DNA of 64,000 bases, from assembly GCA_046350655.1 (NCBI GenBank), contig JAXMAB010000013.1, forward strand, positions 70,998 through 134,997. Reading direction: 5' to 3'. Source of the stretch: JAEUHO01 sp046350655. GTDB taxonomy: Bacteria; Planctomycetota; PLA2; JAEUHO01. Below are positions 36,495 through 45,551 of this stretch, piece after piece; position 1 is the stretch's first letter, and every line of letters starts with the position of its first letter. The position numbers and the translations under genes are program-made. The notes under the pieces were generated by a model, which was not told the DNA's origin, did no database searches, and worked only from the letters and a program-made list of their open reading frames with translations.

Positions 36495-37492
36495 GCTCCG
36501 CCGCGCAGGACCCGCTGCTCGTCGTCGAGGGCCTGAAGGTCCACTTCCCGGGCGCCACGGGGCCCGTGAAGGCCGTCGACGGCGTCTCGTTCACGCTGCA
36601 CCGGGGCGAGACGCTGGGCCTCGTCGGCGAGTCCGGCTCGGGCAAGAGCACCACCGCGCGCGCCGTCGTCGGGCTCGTGCCCGTGACGGCCGGGTCCGTG
36701 CGGCTCGACGGGCGGGACCTCGCCGACCGCCGCGTGCTCGCGGCGCTGCGCCCGCGGCTGCAGATGGTCTTCCAGGACCCGTACGCGAGCCTGAACCCGC
36801 GCATGACCGCCGGCACGATCGTGGGCGAGCCGCTCGTCGTGCACGGGCGCGTGCGCGGCGGCGCCGACCTCGACGCGGCCGTCTGCCGCCTCTTCGAGAC
36901 CGTCGGCCTCGATCCCGCCATGCGGCGGCGTTACCCGCACGAGTTCTCCGGCGGGCAGCGCCAGCGCATCGGGCTCGCGCGCGCGCTCGCGCTCGAGCCC
37001 GACGTCGTGCTCCTCGACGAGCCCGTCTCGGCCCTCGACGTCTCGGTGCAGGCCCAGGTCCTCAACCTGCTCGAGGACCTCCGCCGCCAGCTGGGCCTCA
37101 CCTACCTGTTCATCGCGCACAACCTCGGCGTCGTCCGCCACGTCTCGGACCGCATCGCCGTGATGTACCTCGGCCGCATCGTCGAGATCGCGCCGAGCGA
37201 GGCGCTGTTCGCGCGCCCGCTGCACCCGTACACCGAGGCGCTGCTGTCGGCCGTGCCGGTCCCGGACCCCGAGGTCGAGGCGAAGCGCGAGCGCATCCCC
37301 CTCGACGGCGAGATCCCCAGCCCGGCCGCGACGATCGTCGGCTGCCCGTTCCGGTCGCGCTGCCGCAAGGCCGTTGCGCACTGCGCGGTCGAGGCGCCCG
37401 CGCTCGTCGAGCACCGTCCCGGCCAGTGGGCCGCCTGCCACCTCGCGGACCCCGCGTTCGCGGCCGGCGTGCCCCGCCCCGCCACGGCGTGA
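36491..37492 (+). CDS. oppF: Oligopeptide ABC transporter ATPase OppF
   Basis: 333 residues from a GTG overlapping the oppD stop. Walker A GESGSGKS, VFQDPYASLNPRM, signature FSGGQRQR, Walker B VVLLDEPVSALD and AHNLGV are present, with the C-terminal segment GCPFRSRCRKAVAHC. The switch motif reads AHN rather than the usual SHD, a conservative variant. Last gene of the second peptide-uptake operon. Confidence 0.95.
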
Positions 37493-37528
37493 CCGGCGGC
37501 CGCCGCCCGCGCGCGGGGTGGCGGAGGG

Positions 37529-37557
37529 TTCGCATCGCCCCGGACCCGGCGTAGGCT
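37529..37557 (+). promoter_or_regulatory. Sigma-70-like promoter, TTCGCA-17-TAGGCT
   Basis: TTCGCA (37529-37534), a 17-nt spacer, then TAGGCT (37552-37557), 19 nt before the ridA GTG, with GGAGG (37566-37570) as ribosome-binding site. Confidence 0.5.
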
Positions 37558-37576
37558 CGGGGCCCGGAGGCTCCCC

Positions 37577-37966
37577 GTGTCCCACGACCGCCGCATCGTC
37601 GCCACCGCGTCCGCCCCGAAGGCCATCGGCCCGTACAGCCAGGCCGTCGTCGCCGGCGGGTTCGTCTTCACCGCCGGCCAGATCGCCCTCGACCCGGCCA
37701 CCGGCGCGATGGTCGGCGCGGGCAACGTCTCGCTCGAGACCGAGCGCGTGCTCAAGAACCTCGAGGCGGTGCTCGTGGCCGCCGGCAGCGGCCTCGACCG
37801 CGTCATGCGGTGCGACGTCTTCCTCTCGGACCTCGCCGACTTCGGGGCCGTCAACGAGGCGTACGGCCGCTTCTTCGCCGCCAACCCGCCCGCGCGGGTC
37901 ACGGTGCAGGCCGCGCGGCTCCCCAAGGACGCCAAGGTCGAGATCGCGGCGATCGCCGTCGTCTGA
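37577..37966 (+). CDS. ridA: RidA-family reactive enamine/imine deaminase
   Basis: 129 residues, the exact family size. APKAIGPYSQAVVAGGFVFT and TAGQIALDPATGAMVG form the first half, and the C-terminal half carries CDVFLSDLADFGAVNEAYGR with the catalytic Arg region NPPARVTVQAARLPKDAKVE (Arg of ARVTV, and the final Glu). RidA hydrolyses 2-aminoacrylate and other reactive imines released by PLP enzymes, in the cytoplasm. A stand-alone unit between the opp operon and a convergent HAD gene. Confidence 0.95.
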   Translation: MSHDRRIVATASAPKAIGPYSQAVVAGGFVFTAGQIALDPATGAMVGAGNVSLETERVLKNLEAVLVAAGSGLDRVMRCDVFLSDLADFGAVNEAYGRFFAANPPARVTVQAARLPKDAKVEIAAIAVV

Positions 37967-37992
37967 CGCGCGCGCCGGGCCCTCCGGCGCAC

Positions 37993-38008
37993 CGGGCCTC
38001 GCGTGCCC
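37993..38008. repeat. Dispersed element arm between convergent genes
   Basis: The core CGGGCCTCGCG (37993-38003) is followed by TGCCC, an arm with one inserted base, in the 156-bp spacer between ridA and the HAD gene. Confidence 0.55.
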
Positions 38009-38122
38009 GGAGGCCCGAGCGTCCTCCCGCGGGGCCGGCGCCCGCGCGGCGGCCCCGGCGGAGGGGCGCCGACCCGAGGCCGGTCCGGCGCGGAAAGCCC
38101 GCTCCTGGGCCCGTCCTCGCGG

Positions 38123-38857
38123 TCAGACGGGCAGGCCGTAGACCGTCCGCAGGATCGGCTTGAGGTCGGTCAGGAGCTCGACCTCGTGGTCGGCGGGGGG
38201 CGTCGCCGGGGTGTCCGAGTACCGCCCGTGGGCGCCGCGGTAGTGGACGGTCTTGAGGCCGGCCGCGCGCGCCGGGCCGACGTCCGTCGCCGGGCGGTCG
38301 CCCACGTAGAGCACGCGTCCGGGCGGCACCTTCAGCGCCTCGCAGGTCTTCGTGAAGATCTTCGGGTTGGGCTTGCTGACGCCGAGCTGGTCCGAGAAGA
38401 AGATCGCGCCCGGGTCGATCCACGGCAGGACGCCGAGCCGCACCAGCTTCTCCGCCTGCTTCACCCGAAGGCCCGCGCTCAGGATGCCGACGCGGACGTG
38501 CGCCTGGTGCAGCGAACGCAGCAGCACGACGGCGTCGGGGAGGGGGCGCAGCTGCCGCTCCTTGGTCTGGTGGTACGCGACCACGCCCGCGGCGATCAGC
38601 ACCGAGGGGTTCCGCCCGCCCCAGCGGCTCGGACCGAGCCGGTCCAGGAGGCGATCGAGGTGCTCGTCGTAGTTCGACGTGAATTCGGCCACGACCTCGG
38701 TCAGCTCGCGGATCGCCTCCTCCTCGGGGACGTCGAGGCCCTGCGCGATCATCGCCTGCACCGCGTTGCGGCGGGCGTCGATGGCGAACGCCGTCGTGCT
38801 GTACAGCGTGTCGTCGATATCGAAGACGATGACGTCGAGAAGAGGCGCCGAGGGCAT
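38123..38857 (-). CDS. HAD-superfamily hydrolase
   Basis: 244 residues. Motif I VFDIDDTLY has nucleophile D13 and acid/base D15. Motif II is GILSAG, motif III SKPNPKIF with the conserved Lys, and motif IV GDRPATDV. A helical C1 cap follows motif I (residues 20-110). The subfamily resembles phosphoglycolate phosphatase or pyrimidine nucleotidase-like HAD hydrolases; the substrate cannot be told. Cytoplasmic. It lies downstream of the secretin 1 terminator, with a TAGGAT motif 6 nt before its ATG. Confidence 0.88.
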   Translation of the reverse strand: MPSAPLLDVIVFDIDDTLYSTTAFAIDARRNAVQAMIAQGLDVPEEEAIRELTEVVAEFTSNYDEHLDRLLDRLGPSRWGGRNPSVLIAAGVVAYHQTKERQLRPLPDAVVLLRSLHQAHVRVGILSAGLRVKQAEKLVRLGVLPWIDPGAIFFSDQLGVSKPNPKIFTKTCEALKVPPGRVLYVGDRPATDVGPARAAGLKTVHYRGAHGRYSDTPATPPADHEVELLTDLKPILRTVYGLPV

Positions 38858-38863
38858 CCGACC

Positions 38864-38869
38864 ATCCTA
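38864..38869 (-). promoter_or_regulatory. TAGGAT -10-like element, leaderless start
   Basis: CCG-TAGGAT ends 6 nt before the ATG at 38857 on the minus strand, without a convincing ribosome-binding site. Confidence 0.45.
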
Positions 38870-39182
38870 CGGCGGCCGGCCCCGGCCGGCTTAGTGTCCG
38901 ATAACCTTCTGCATTCTCGGACGTTCGGGGCTCCATCGCCCTCGAGCGTGGTGCTGCCGGGCGAGTGACACGCGCCGGAGGCGGCGGGACAGGGAGGGAA
39001 CACGGACGTTATGTCCGCCGCAGGGCCGGCGCGCACGGAGTCCGGACCTCCGCGTCCTGACGACCGTCGCGACGGCGAGGCTCGAGGTCCACGCGGGGCG
39101 ACCCGCCATCGGGCGCGGACCCCGCCGTCCTCGCCGGGCGCCGCCGCCGAACGCGGCCCGCTCCGGAGCCCCGGACGGCCGG

Positions 39183-39330
39183 CGGGCCTCGCGTCCCGGC
39201 GCCGTCGGGCCGCGCGCCGTCGGCCTGGACCTCGGGCGCGGCGGCGGGTCGGGCGGGCACGGCGCGGTCGAACCTGGCGACGGTCGCGCGGGACGGAGGG
39301 CGGCCCGGTGCGGGGGGACGCGAGGCCCGG
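39183..39330. repeat. Inverted pair of dispersed-element arms
   Basis: CGGGCCTCGCGTCCC (39183-39197) and GGGACGCGAGGCCCG (near 39316-39330) are exact reverse complements about 120 bp apart. The second continues as GTCGCCG, giving a 19-bp identity with 23720-23738. Confidence 0.8.
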
Positions 39331-39463
39331 TCGCCGACCGCGCAGGCGGGCGGGGACGGTCGCGCCCGAGGGGGAGGGCGCGGTGCCGCGGGGGCCCGGC
39401 CGCGGCCCGCGCGACCGTGAGGGCGCGGGCCCGGGGCCGCGGCGCTCGGCGACCGGAGCCCGA

Positions 39464-39503
39464 AAAGACCGCGAGCCCGGCTGCCGAAGCGGCCGGGCTC
39501 GCG
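39464..39503 (-). terminator. Intrinsic terminator after secretin 1
   Basis: A perfect 12-bp stem CGCGAGCCCGGC / GCCGGGCTCGCG (39470-39481 with 39492-39503), a 10-nt loop, then TCTTTTC on the minus strand, 24 bp after the stop codon. Confidence 0.85.
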
Positions 39504-39526
39504 GGAGGGAAAGGGTGCCGTGGGGC

Positions 39527-42300
39527 CTAGCGGCCGCGCAGCATCGCCTCCTGCTCCTTCAGATCCGTCACGCGGGCGCGGACGATGATCATCAGGTTGC
39601 TGAGCTCGTCGCTCCGGCCCTTGCGGCTGAAGAGGAAGCTGAGCACGGGGATCTTGCCGAGCACCGGGATCTCGCTCTGCCGGTCGACCGTGTTGATGTT
39701 CTTGAGGCCGCCGATCACGATGCTCCCGCCGTCCGGGATGCGCACCGTGGTGCGGGCCTTCTGCATCTTGAGCTCGGGCAGCTGGATGATGACCGGCGAG
39801 AACGACGACGCGAGGGTCGTCGAGAACGTCGGGATCGGCTCGACCAGCTTGGCGACGGTCGGCTGCAGCTCGAGGGTGATGTACTTGCGGTCGTTGCTCA
39901 CCGTGGGCCGCACGTCGAGCGTGAGGCCGTCCTGGATGACGCCGATGATCGGGTCGGCGATGAACGACGTCTGGGCGACCTCGACGTCGAAGTCCTGGAT
40001 GTACGAGAGCTGGTTGACGACCGTCAGGTTCGCGCGCTGCGTGTTGTAGACGGTGATCGTCGGCGCCGTCAGCGTGCGGCCGGCCTGGGTCTTCTCGACC
40101 GCCTTCAGGATGGCGTTCAGCTGCAGGTCGTCGAGGTACGCGAGGCCGAGCGACGCGCCACCGAGGCTCGAGAGCACCGACCCGAGCGGGCGCTCGAAGA
40201 TCTGCTCCGTGCGGCCGCGGAAGTCGCCGTCGGCGCCGTCGTTGAAGTACGCACCGGCCGACGGGTTGAGCGCGGCGCCCGCGGGGAGGCCCGGGCCGCC
40301 GTTGTCACGGCCGGCCGACGCCTTGTTCTCGAGGCCGTTCGTCACGTCGTCGAGGTTGACCAGCGAGCCCGGCGTCTGGCCGCCGAGGCCGCGGAAGTCC
40401 ACGCCGATGTCGCGCAGGAAGTTGTCCGAGACCGTCAGGAAGCGGGTGTCCACCGTCACGACGATGCCGGAGAACGCGCGCAGGTCGTCGAGGAACTTCG
40501 CGACCTGCTCCTGGATCTCCTCGGTGTGCTTGACGATGATCGCGGCATCGCCCTGGTTGCTGATCGCGTTGCCCTCGATGTCCCAGGTGCCCGGGGCGCC
40601 GACGGCCGCCTTGATCAGGTCGATGAGCTCGGCCGCGCCGCCGAACGGCTTCACGGTCTCCTCGCCCTCGCCGCCGAAGAGGGGGTTCTCCTCGTCGTTG
40701 ACCTGGTCGCTCATGACGAGGTCGATCTTGGGCGGACGGAACTCCGTCAGGCCCTGGGTGAGGTCCGCGACGCTGTGCGTGCGGAGGACGAGGTCGTACT
40801 TGACCAGGTCCTTCTTGGTGAAGATCACCATGTTCCCGCGGACGGTCCAGACGACGCCCTCGCCCGTCGCCTTCAGCATGTCGAGGACCTGCTGGAGGGG
40901 GATCTGCTCGACGTTGATCGGCGTCACGTTCGAGTCGGCGACGTCGGCGATGCGCGAGTCGATGACGAGGTTGATGCCCGTCTGGATCTGGAGGGTCTGG
41001 ACGACCTCCTTGAACGGACGGCCGTCGACCGCGAGGCTGACGTTCGTCGTCTTGAGCTTCGCGGAGAGGCGCGCGGCGTCCGGGTCCGCCTTGGCGGCGT
41101 TGAAGGCCGAGCGCTGGCCGGCGCGGGCGCGCGTGATCTTGTCCCAGAACGACTGGCTGGGCCACATGAGGATCTTGTGCTGGAGGTTGCGCGTGCCCTC
41201 CATGTCGTCGCGCCACTCGATGAACGCGCGCTTCTCCTTCTTGGAGTGCTCGCGGCTCACCTTCTCGTGACGGGCCGCCGTCGCGGCGTCGACGAGCTCA
41301 CGGGCCTTGCAGTTGTCGGGCTGCGCGAGCAGCACGGCCTCGGCCTGGTTGATCGCCTCGTCGAACTCGTCGCGCTCGAAGTGGTCGATCGCCGAGAACA
41401 TCAGCGACTCGAGCTTCTGCTGCTCGTCGAGGAGACGCTTCTCCTCCTCGGCGGCCATGGCGCCCATGGCCTCCTCGGTCGCGGCCTGGCGGTCGGCCTT
41501 CGCGGTCTCCTCGCGGCCCTTGCGGGCGCGCGCGAGGTCGCGCTCGGCGGTCGGGCGGAGGTCGCGCCAGTCGATCGGGTACGGCGACGCGTTGATGATG
41601 TTCAGCGCGTTCTCGAGGTTCTCGATCGCCGCGTCGTACTCGCCCTTGGCCAGCGCGTTGTGGCCGAGCTGCGCGTACTTCTGCGCGGTGGTCTTCTGCT
41701 CGTCGATCAGGACCTGCTGCTTGCGGACGACGTCCTCGAGGGTGCCCGTGGCGCCGGCGTCGCGGCGGCCGAGGAGCTCCCGGACGCGCGCGAGCTCGCG
41801 CGCGGCCTCGGGGTTCGTCGGGGCGAGCTCGACCGCCTTCGCGAAGTCGCGCTCGGCGTCCTCGAGGCGGCCGGCCTGGACGTTCGCGCGGCCCGTGTCG
41901 AGGAGGCTGCGGACCAGGAACTCGGACTTCTGGGACTCGATCGCGGCGCGGCGCGCGAGCTCGTCGGCGTAGGCCTTCGCGGCGTCCTGGGGGGACACGG
42001 CCGGGGCCGGCGCGGGGGCCGGGGCGCGTCGGCGGCCGGAGCCGCGGGCGCGGGCGGCGCATCGGCGGCCGGAGCCGCGGGAGCCGCGGGCTCGGGCGGC
42101 GGCGGGGGCGCCGGCTCGTCGGCGCGCGCGATCGGCATCGGCAGCGGCACGAACGCCGCCACGACGTCGCCACGCGGCGCGTTGGAGCGCGCGAGGCGCT
42201 CGCCACGGCAACCGCCGGCCACCGCGAGCGTCGCGGCGAGCGCGACGACGGAGGCCACGTTCACCCAACCCACATTCCGCTGCGTCGAGGACCTCTGCAT
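39527..42300 (-). CDS. TPR-secretin lipoprotein 1 (single -1 frameshift near 42025)
   Basis: About 924 residues after frame correction. The signal peptide (VVALAATLAVAGGC) supplies a probable lipidated Cys. A Pro/Ala-rich linker, TPR helices (about residues 113-335), an STN/secretin N-type module (about 418-500) and a C-terminal secretin domain (about 600-913) follow. The secretin domain has FLRDIGVDFRGLGG and VPVLGKIPVLSFLFSRKG-like motifs (here IPVLGKIPVLSFLFSRKG). Secretins form gated outer-membrane rings. The first 90 codons are in another frame: ADAP must join APAPAPAVSPQDAAKAY, which requires one extra base in ggggcgcgtc (42021-42030). It is a paralogue of the gene at 53234-56059. Confidence 0.85.
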
Positions 42301-42446
42301 GGGAGATCTGTCTCCGATGCGCCCTGGCCCGACGTCTCGGGACAGCGGCGCGGAACGGCCAACCCTACGTGCTGCGGGGGTGCGAACCGCCGTGGTCGCC
42401 CGAGCCGCAACACGTCCCAACCACGTACTCCTGCGCGAACTCCTGC

Positions 42447-42501
42447 AAGAACCGAGGTTCCTGCCGTTTCGCCGCGTTCCCGCAGGAACTCGCGTTCCTG
42501 C
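42447..42501. repeat. Clustered GCAGGAAC/GTTCCTGC inverted repeats
   Basis: GCAGGAAC-TCGC-GTTCCTGC (42482-42501) is a perfect 8-bp inverted repeat. A second, one-mismatch copy GCAAGAAC-CGAG-GTTCCTGC lies about 35 bp away. It could be an operator or a structured leader of secretin 1. Confidence 0.6.
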
Positions 42502-42824
42502 CGCAACACGGGCCGAACTCACGAACGTCTCGGCTCCGCGCGGCGCCGACGGCGCGAGGCCCGGGGGCTCCCGGAAGCCGGGGGAACCCGGCTGTCGCAC
42601 GCGAGCGCCCTGCCCGAGCCCTCGTCGCGCAACCCAACGCGCTGCCGAAACCGAACGACTCCGAACCGCGGGTCAGAGGGAACACGGCGCGGGTAACGGC
42701 CATGTCATAACCCGTGGCAGGAGCGGGGATTCTGTACCGGACACTACCCCCCCGGCGCAAGGGAAAAGAGGCGACGGGAGCCCCAGGACCCCGCGGGGGG
42801 CACGAACGGGGCCCGACGGGGTCC

Positions 42825-42866
42825 GGGACCGCGAGGCCCGCCGGCCGCCGGGCCTCGCGGTCCGGG
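42825..42866. repeat. Dispersed palindromic element, complete copy B
   Basis: A perfect 15-bp stem GGACCGCGAGGCCCG / CGGGCCTCGCGGTCC (42826-42840 with 42849-42863) with the same 8-nt loop as copy A. It lies 11 bp beyond the sulfatase-fold gene and lacks a T-tract. Confidence 0.88.
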
Positions 42867-42876
42867 AAGGGGATCG

Positions 42877-44655
42877 TCATCGGCAGCCCCCCGGCGTGGC
42901 GCGCGGAGGCGGGGCCTGGCGCAGGGTCGCGGCGGTGGCGGTCGCGGCGTCGGCGCGGGCGGTGTCGCCGGTCTGCCGGGCGGCGTCGGCCTCGAGGTCG
43001 GCGAGGCGTGCGTCGCGCGGGAGGCGGTCCTTCCAGGCCGCGAGGAGCGTGAGGGTGCCGGGGGCGTCGCCGGCGGCCAGGGTCGAGCGGGCGGCGAGGA
43101 GGAGGGTGTCGGCGTCGGTGCGGCCGCGGTCGAGCGCGGCGAGGAAGTCCGCGCGGGCGGCCGTGTGGTCGGCGGGGGACTTCGCGAGGGTCCGGCGGGC
43201 GCGGCCGCGCCAGAAGGCGATGGCGGGGTTGGTGGGGTCGCGGGCGTCGAGGGTGTCGAGCTCCCGGAGCGCGGCGCGGACGCGGTCGGGGTGGACCGGC
43301 GTGGAGACGACGGCGCTCGCGGCGCGGTCGAGGCGGCCGGCGTCGCCGATGGCGGCGTAGGGGTCGGGACGGCGGCCGTTCGCGACCGGGTCGTCGAAGC
43401 CGCCGACGGCGCCGCCCGCGCCGTACCCGCCGGCGCCGGCCCCCCCCCGGTCGGTGGGCGGAGCTTCGAGCTGGCGGTAGAGGCGGAGGGCGGCGGCGGG
43501 GGCCTGCGCGTCGGTGGCGGACTCGGCGGGGACGCCGGCGTCCTGGCCGGGGGCGCCGTCGGTGAGGTGGAAGAGGAGGCGGCGGCCGGGGGCGTCGCCC
43601 CGGTCCTCGAGCTTGGCGCGGCCGACCACGGCGGAGGTGAGCTGGGCCCATCGGTACTGGTGGAACGCGTGGAGGGCCTCGGCGACGCGGGGACGGTCGG
43701 GGGCGGCGGGACCGGCGAGGAGGTCGCGGCCGCCGAGCGGGAGGTCGGCGGGGGTCGGGAAGGGGACGTGCGCGAGGTGGGCGAGCGTGGGGGCGACGTC
43801 GGCGAGGTCGACGGGGTCGGTGCGGACGCCGGGGGCGAGGCCGGGCGCGACGAGGAGGAAGGGCACGCGGAGCACGGCTTCGGCGAGGAGGAGGCCGTGG
43901 GAGGGCTCGCCGAGCTCGCCGAGGGCTTCGCCGTGGTCGGCGGTGAGGAGGATCGCGGTGGCGGGGCCGCGCGCGGCGGTGAGGCCGGTCGTAAGGGTGC
44001 CGACGACGGCGTCGGCCGCCGCGACGTCGGTGCGGTAGTCGGGGCGGTAGGGCTGGTGGGGCTCGAAGAGGTGCACCCAGAGGAAGACGGGGCGGTCGCG
44101 CGGGACCGACGCGAGCCACGTCAAGGCGAGCTGGACGGTCTGGGGGCCGGGGCGTTCGGCGTACGCGCCGCCGGCGAAGTCGTCGAGGGCGCCGTCGTCG
44201 TAGGCGTGGAAGCCGGCGTCGAGGCCGTAGCGGGCGACGAGGGGGCCGGCGGACGTGAACGCGCCGCAGCACCAGCCGGCGTCCGCGAGGACCTCGGCGA
44301 GGAGGGGCCAGGGGCGCTGCGCGCGGGGCGGGAGCCGCGAGGCGGAGTTGCTGCGGACGCCGTGCAGCGCGGGCGGCCGCGCGGACATCATGGTCGTGTG
44401 GGCGGGCAGCGTGAGCGGGACGGGGGTGCGGGCGTCGTCGAAGCGGAGGCCCTCGCGCGCGAGCGCGTCGATGGCCGGCGTGGCGACCTGGACGGTGCCG
44501 CCGGCGGGCACGTACGCCGAGACGTGGTCGCGGCGGAGCGTGTCCACGGTCACGAGGACGATCGTCCGGACGGTGGGGGGCGCTTCGCCGTTCCCGCACC
44601 CGCTGCCCAGGACGATCCCGAGGGCGGCGACGGCGAGGGTCCGGGCGACGTTCAC
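42877..44655 (-). CDS. Sulfatase-fold lipoprotein with TPR-like C-terminus
   Basis: 592 residues from a GTG with AAGGGAG upstream. The signal region ends GIVLGSGC, a plausible lipobox. The alkaline phosphatase/sulfatase fold is shown by VTVDTLRRDHVSAY, VPLTLPAHTTMMSA and LLTADHGEALGELG. The nucleophile segment is T-L-P-A-H, not C/S-x-P-x-R, so it cannot form formylglycine. It is more likely a phosphodiesterase or phosphotransferase-like member of the superfamily. A Gly-rich linker (about residues 405-430) leads to helical repeats rich in Ala and Asp, probably TPR. It lies between two envelope operons and may modify a surface polymer. Confidence 0.8.
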   Translation of the reverse strand: MNVARTLAVAALGIVLGSGCGNGEAPPTVRTIVLVTVDTLRRDHVSAYVPAGGTVQVATPAIDALAREGLRFDDARTPVPLTLPAHTTMMSARPPALHGVRSNSASRLPPRAQRPWPLLAEVLADAGWCCGAFTSAGPLVARYGLDAGFHAYDDGALDDFAGGAYAERPGPQTVQLALTWLASVPRDRPVFLWVHLFEPHQPYRPDYRTDVAAADAVVGTLTTGLTAARGPATAILLTADHGEALGELGEPSHGLLLAEAVLRVPFLLVAPGLAPGVRTDPVDLADVAPTLAHLAHVPFPTPADLPLGGRDLLAGPAAPDRPRVAEALHAFHQYRWAQLTSAVVGRAKLEDRGDAPGRRLLFHLTDGAPGQDAGVPAESATDAQAPAAALRLYRQLEAPPTDRGGAGAGGYGAGGAVGGFDDPVANGRRPDPYAAIGDAGRLDRAASAVVSTPVHPDRVRAALRELDTLDARDPTNPAIAFWRGRARRTLAKSPADHTAARADFLAALDRGRTDADTLLLAARSTLAAGDAPGTLTLLAAWKDRLPRDARLADLEADAARQTGDTARADAATATAATLRQAPPPRATPGGCR

Positions 44656-44966
44656 GCGCTCCCTTCTACGCGGCCTCGTTCACCGCCCCGTCACACCGTC
44701 CGCCGCACCCGTCCGTCCTCATCCGCTCCGACTCCGTCGCCCCTGTCGGCTCCCGCCGCGCACGGACGAGCGGCGCGCCGTTCCCGTGATCTGGGGCGTC
44801 GTGGCTCCCGGCCTCCGGCCTTCCGATCCTCCGGGATCGCTGCTGCGAGCTCGTCCGAACTGCGCGGCGAGGAGACAACGTCGCCGATGCCCCGTTCGCA
44901 GCAACGAAAACGGGCCCGGCGGTCGATCCCGCCGGGCCCGTCCGTGATCCGATCACGTTCTTCGAT
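44656..44966. other. Spacer with exbD terminator
   Basis: 311 bp. Apart from the terminator at 44907-44940 nothing is evident. No TAnnnT motif lies within 10 nt of the downstream GTG; a TAGAAG is at about 44663-44668. Confidence 0.6.
44907..44940 (-). terminator. Intrinsic terminator after exbD2
   Basis: A perfect 12-bp stem CGGGCCCGGCGG / CCGCCGGGCCCG (44911-44922 with 44929-44940), loop tcgatc, then TTTT on the minus strand. Confidence 0.88.
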
Positions 44967-45524
44967 CTAGCGGGGCGCCTGCTGCGAACGCGGCATCGGC
45001 GACGGCGCTCCCACGAAGTTCACCTCATTGATCCCCGCCTCCAGGAAGGAGTCGAGGATCCGGATGACGTCCGCGTGCGGCACCGCGGCCCCGAAGGGCT
45101 GCGGCGTGTCGATCTCGCCCTTGAACTCGGGCTTGCCCTCGCGAAGACGCTTGATCACGTTCGCGATCTCGGCGTACTTGGCGTCCCGCATCTTCTCGAC
45201 CGCCATGTCGTCGGCGCGCTTGCCCGTCCACTTGTAGACCGGGAGAACGACCTCGTGGACCGTGCCGATCTTGATCTTGGTGCGGGCGGCGTCCGGATTG
45301 TCGGCGTCGAGGCGGAAGAGCGACACCTTGATCGAAGGGATGGGCTCGACCATCTGCGGCGTCGCCTCGACGCCGCGGTCCTTCGGGAGGGCGCTCTCGA
45401 TGCGGTAGTCCATCGACTTGAACCGCAGGTTGAACAGGAAGAAGAGGATGAGCTGGAACACGATGTCGATCATCGGCGTCATGTTCAGCTCGGATTCGGA
45501 CATCTTCTCGATCTTGAGCGGCAT
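44967..45524 (-). CDS. exbD: ExbD/TolR-family motor protein, second copy
   Basis: 185 residues. A short cytoplasmic start, then a single helix containing LNMTPMIDIVFQLILFFLFN with the essential proton-carrying D20, and a periplasmic domain ending DVIRILDSFLEAGINEVNFV. ExbD/TolR proteins sit inside an ExbB/TolQ pentamer and convert proton motive force into periplasmic movement. AGGAG lies 6 nt before the ATG. Only 27 bp separate it from the other exbD. The periplasmic part differs clearly from its neighbour, suggesting a heterodimeric pair. Last gene before the terminator. Confidence 0.93.
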   Translation of the reverse strand: MPLKIEKMSESELNMTPMIDIVFQLILFFLFNLRFKSMDYRIESALPKDRGVEATPQMVEPIPSIKVSLFRLDADNPDAARTKIKIGTVHEVVLPVYKWTGKRADDMAVEKMRDAKYAEIANVIKRLREGKPEFKGEIDTPQPFGAAVPHADVIRILDSFLEAGINEVNFVGAPSPMPRSQQAPR

Positions 45525-45551
45525 GCGGGTCTCCTGGCGCGCCGGGGCGCG

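Larger units (their letters stand above)
38858..39526. other. Gene-free spacer with promoter, repeats and terminator
   Basis: 669 bp without a credible gene. It contains the HAD promoter motif (38864), a TAGTGTCCG sequence (38892-38900), an inverted pair of dispersed-element arms (39183 and 39316) and the secretin 1 terminator (39464-39503). Confidence 0.7.
42301..42876. other. Spacer upstream of secretin 1 with inverted repeats
   Basis: 576 bp, less GC-rich than the surroundings. It contains TTCCTGC inverted repeats (42447-42501), an element arm (42553), a TAGTGTCCG repeat (minus strand, 42738-42746) and the complete palindromic copy B (42825-42866). No credible gene; it probably holds the secretin 1 promoter. 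Confidence 0.65.

Noticed and set aside
39011..43360. 1449-codon plus-strand frame over secretin 1
   Set aside because: Antisense of a recognised secretin gene, low-complexity Arg/Val/Asp composition.
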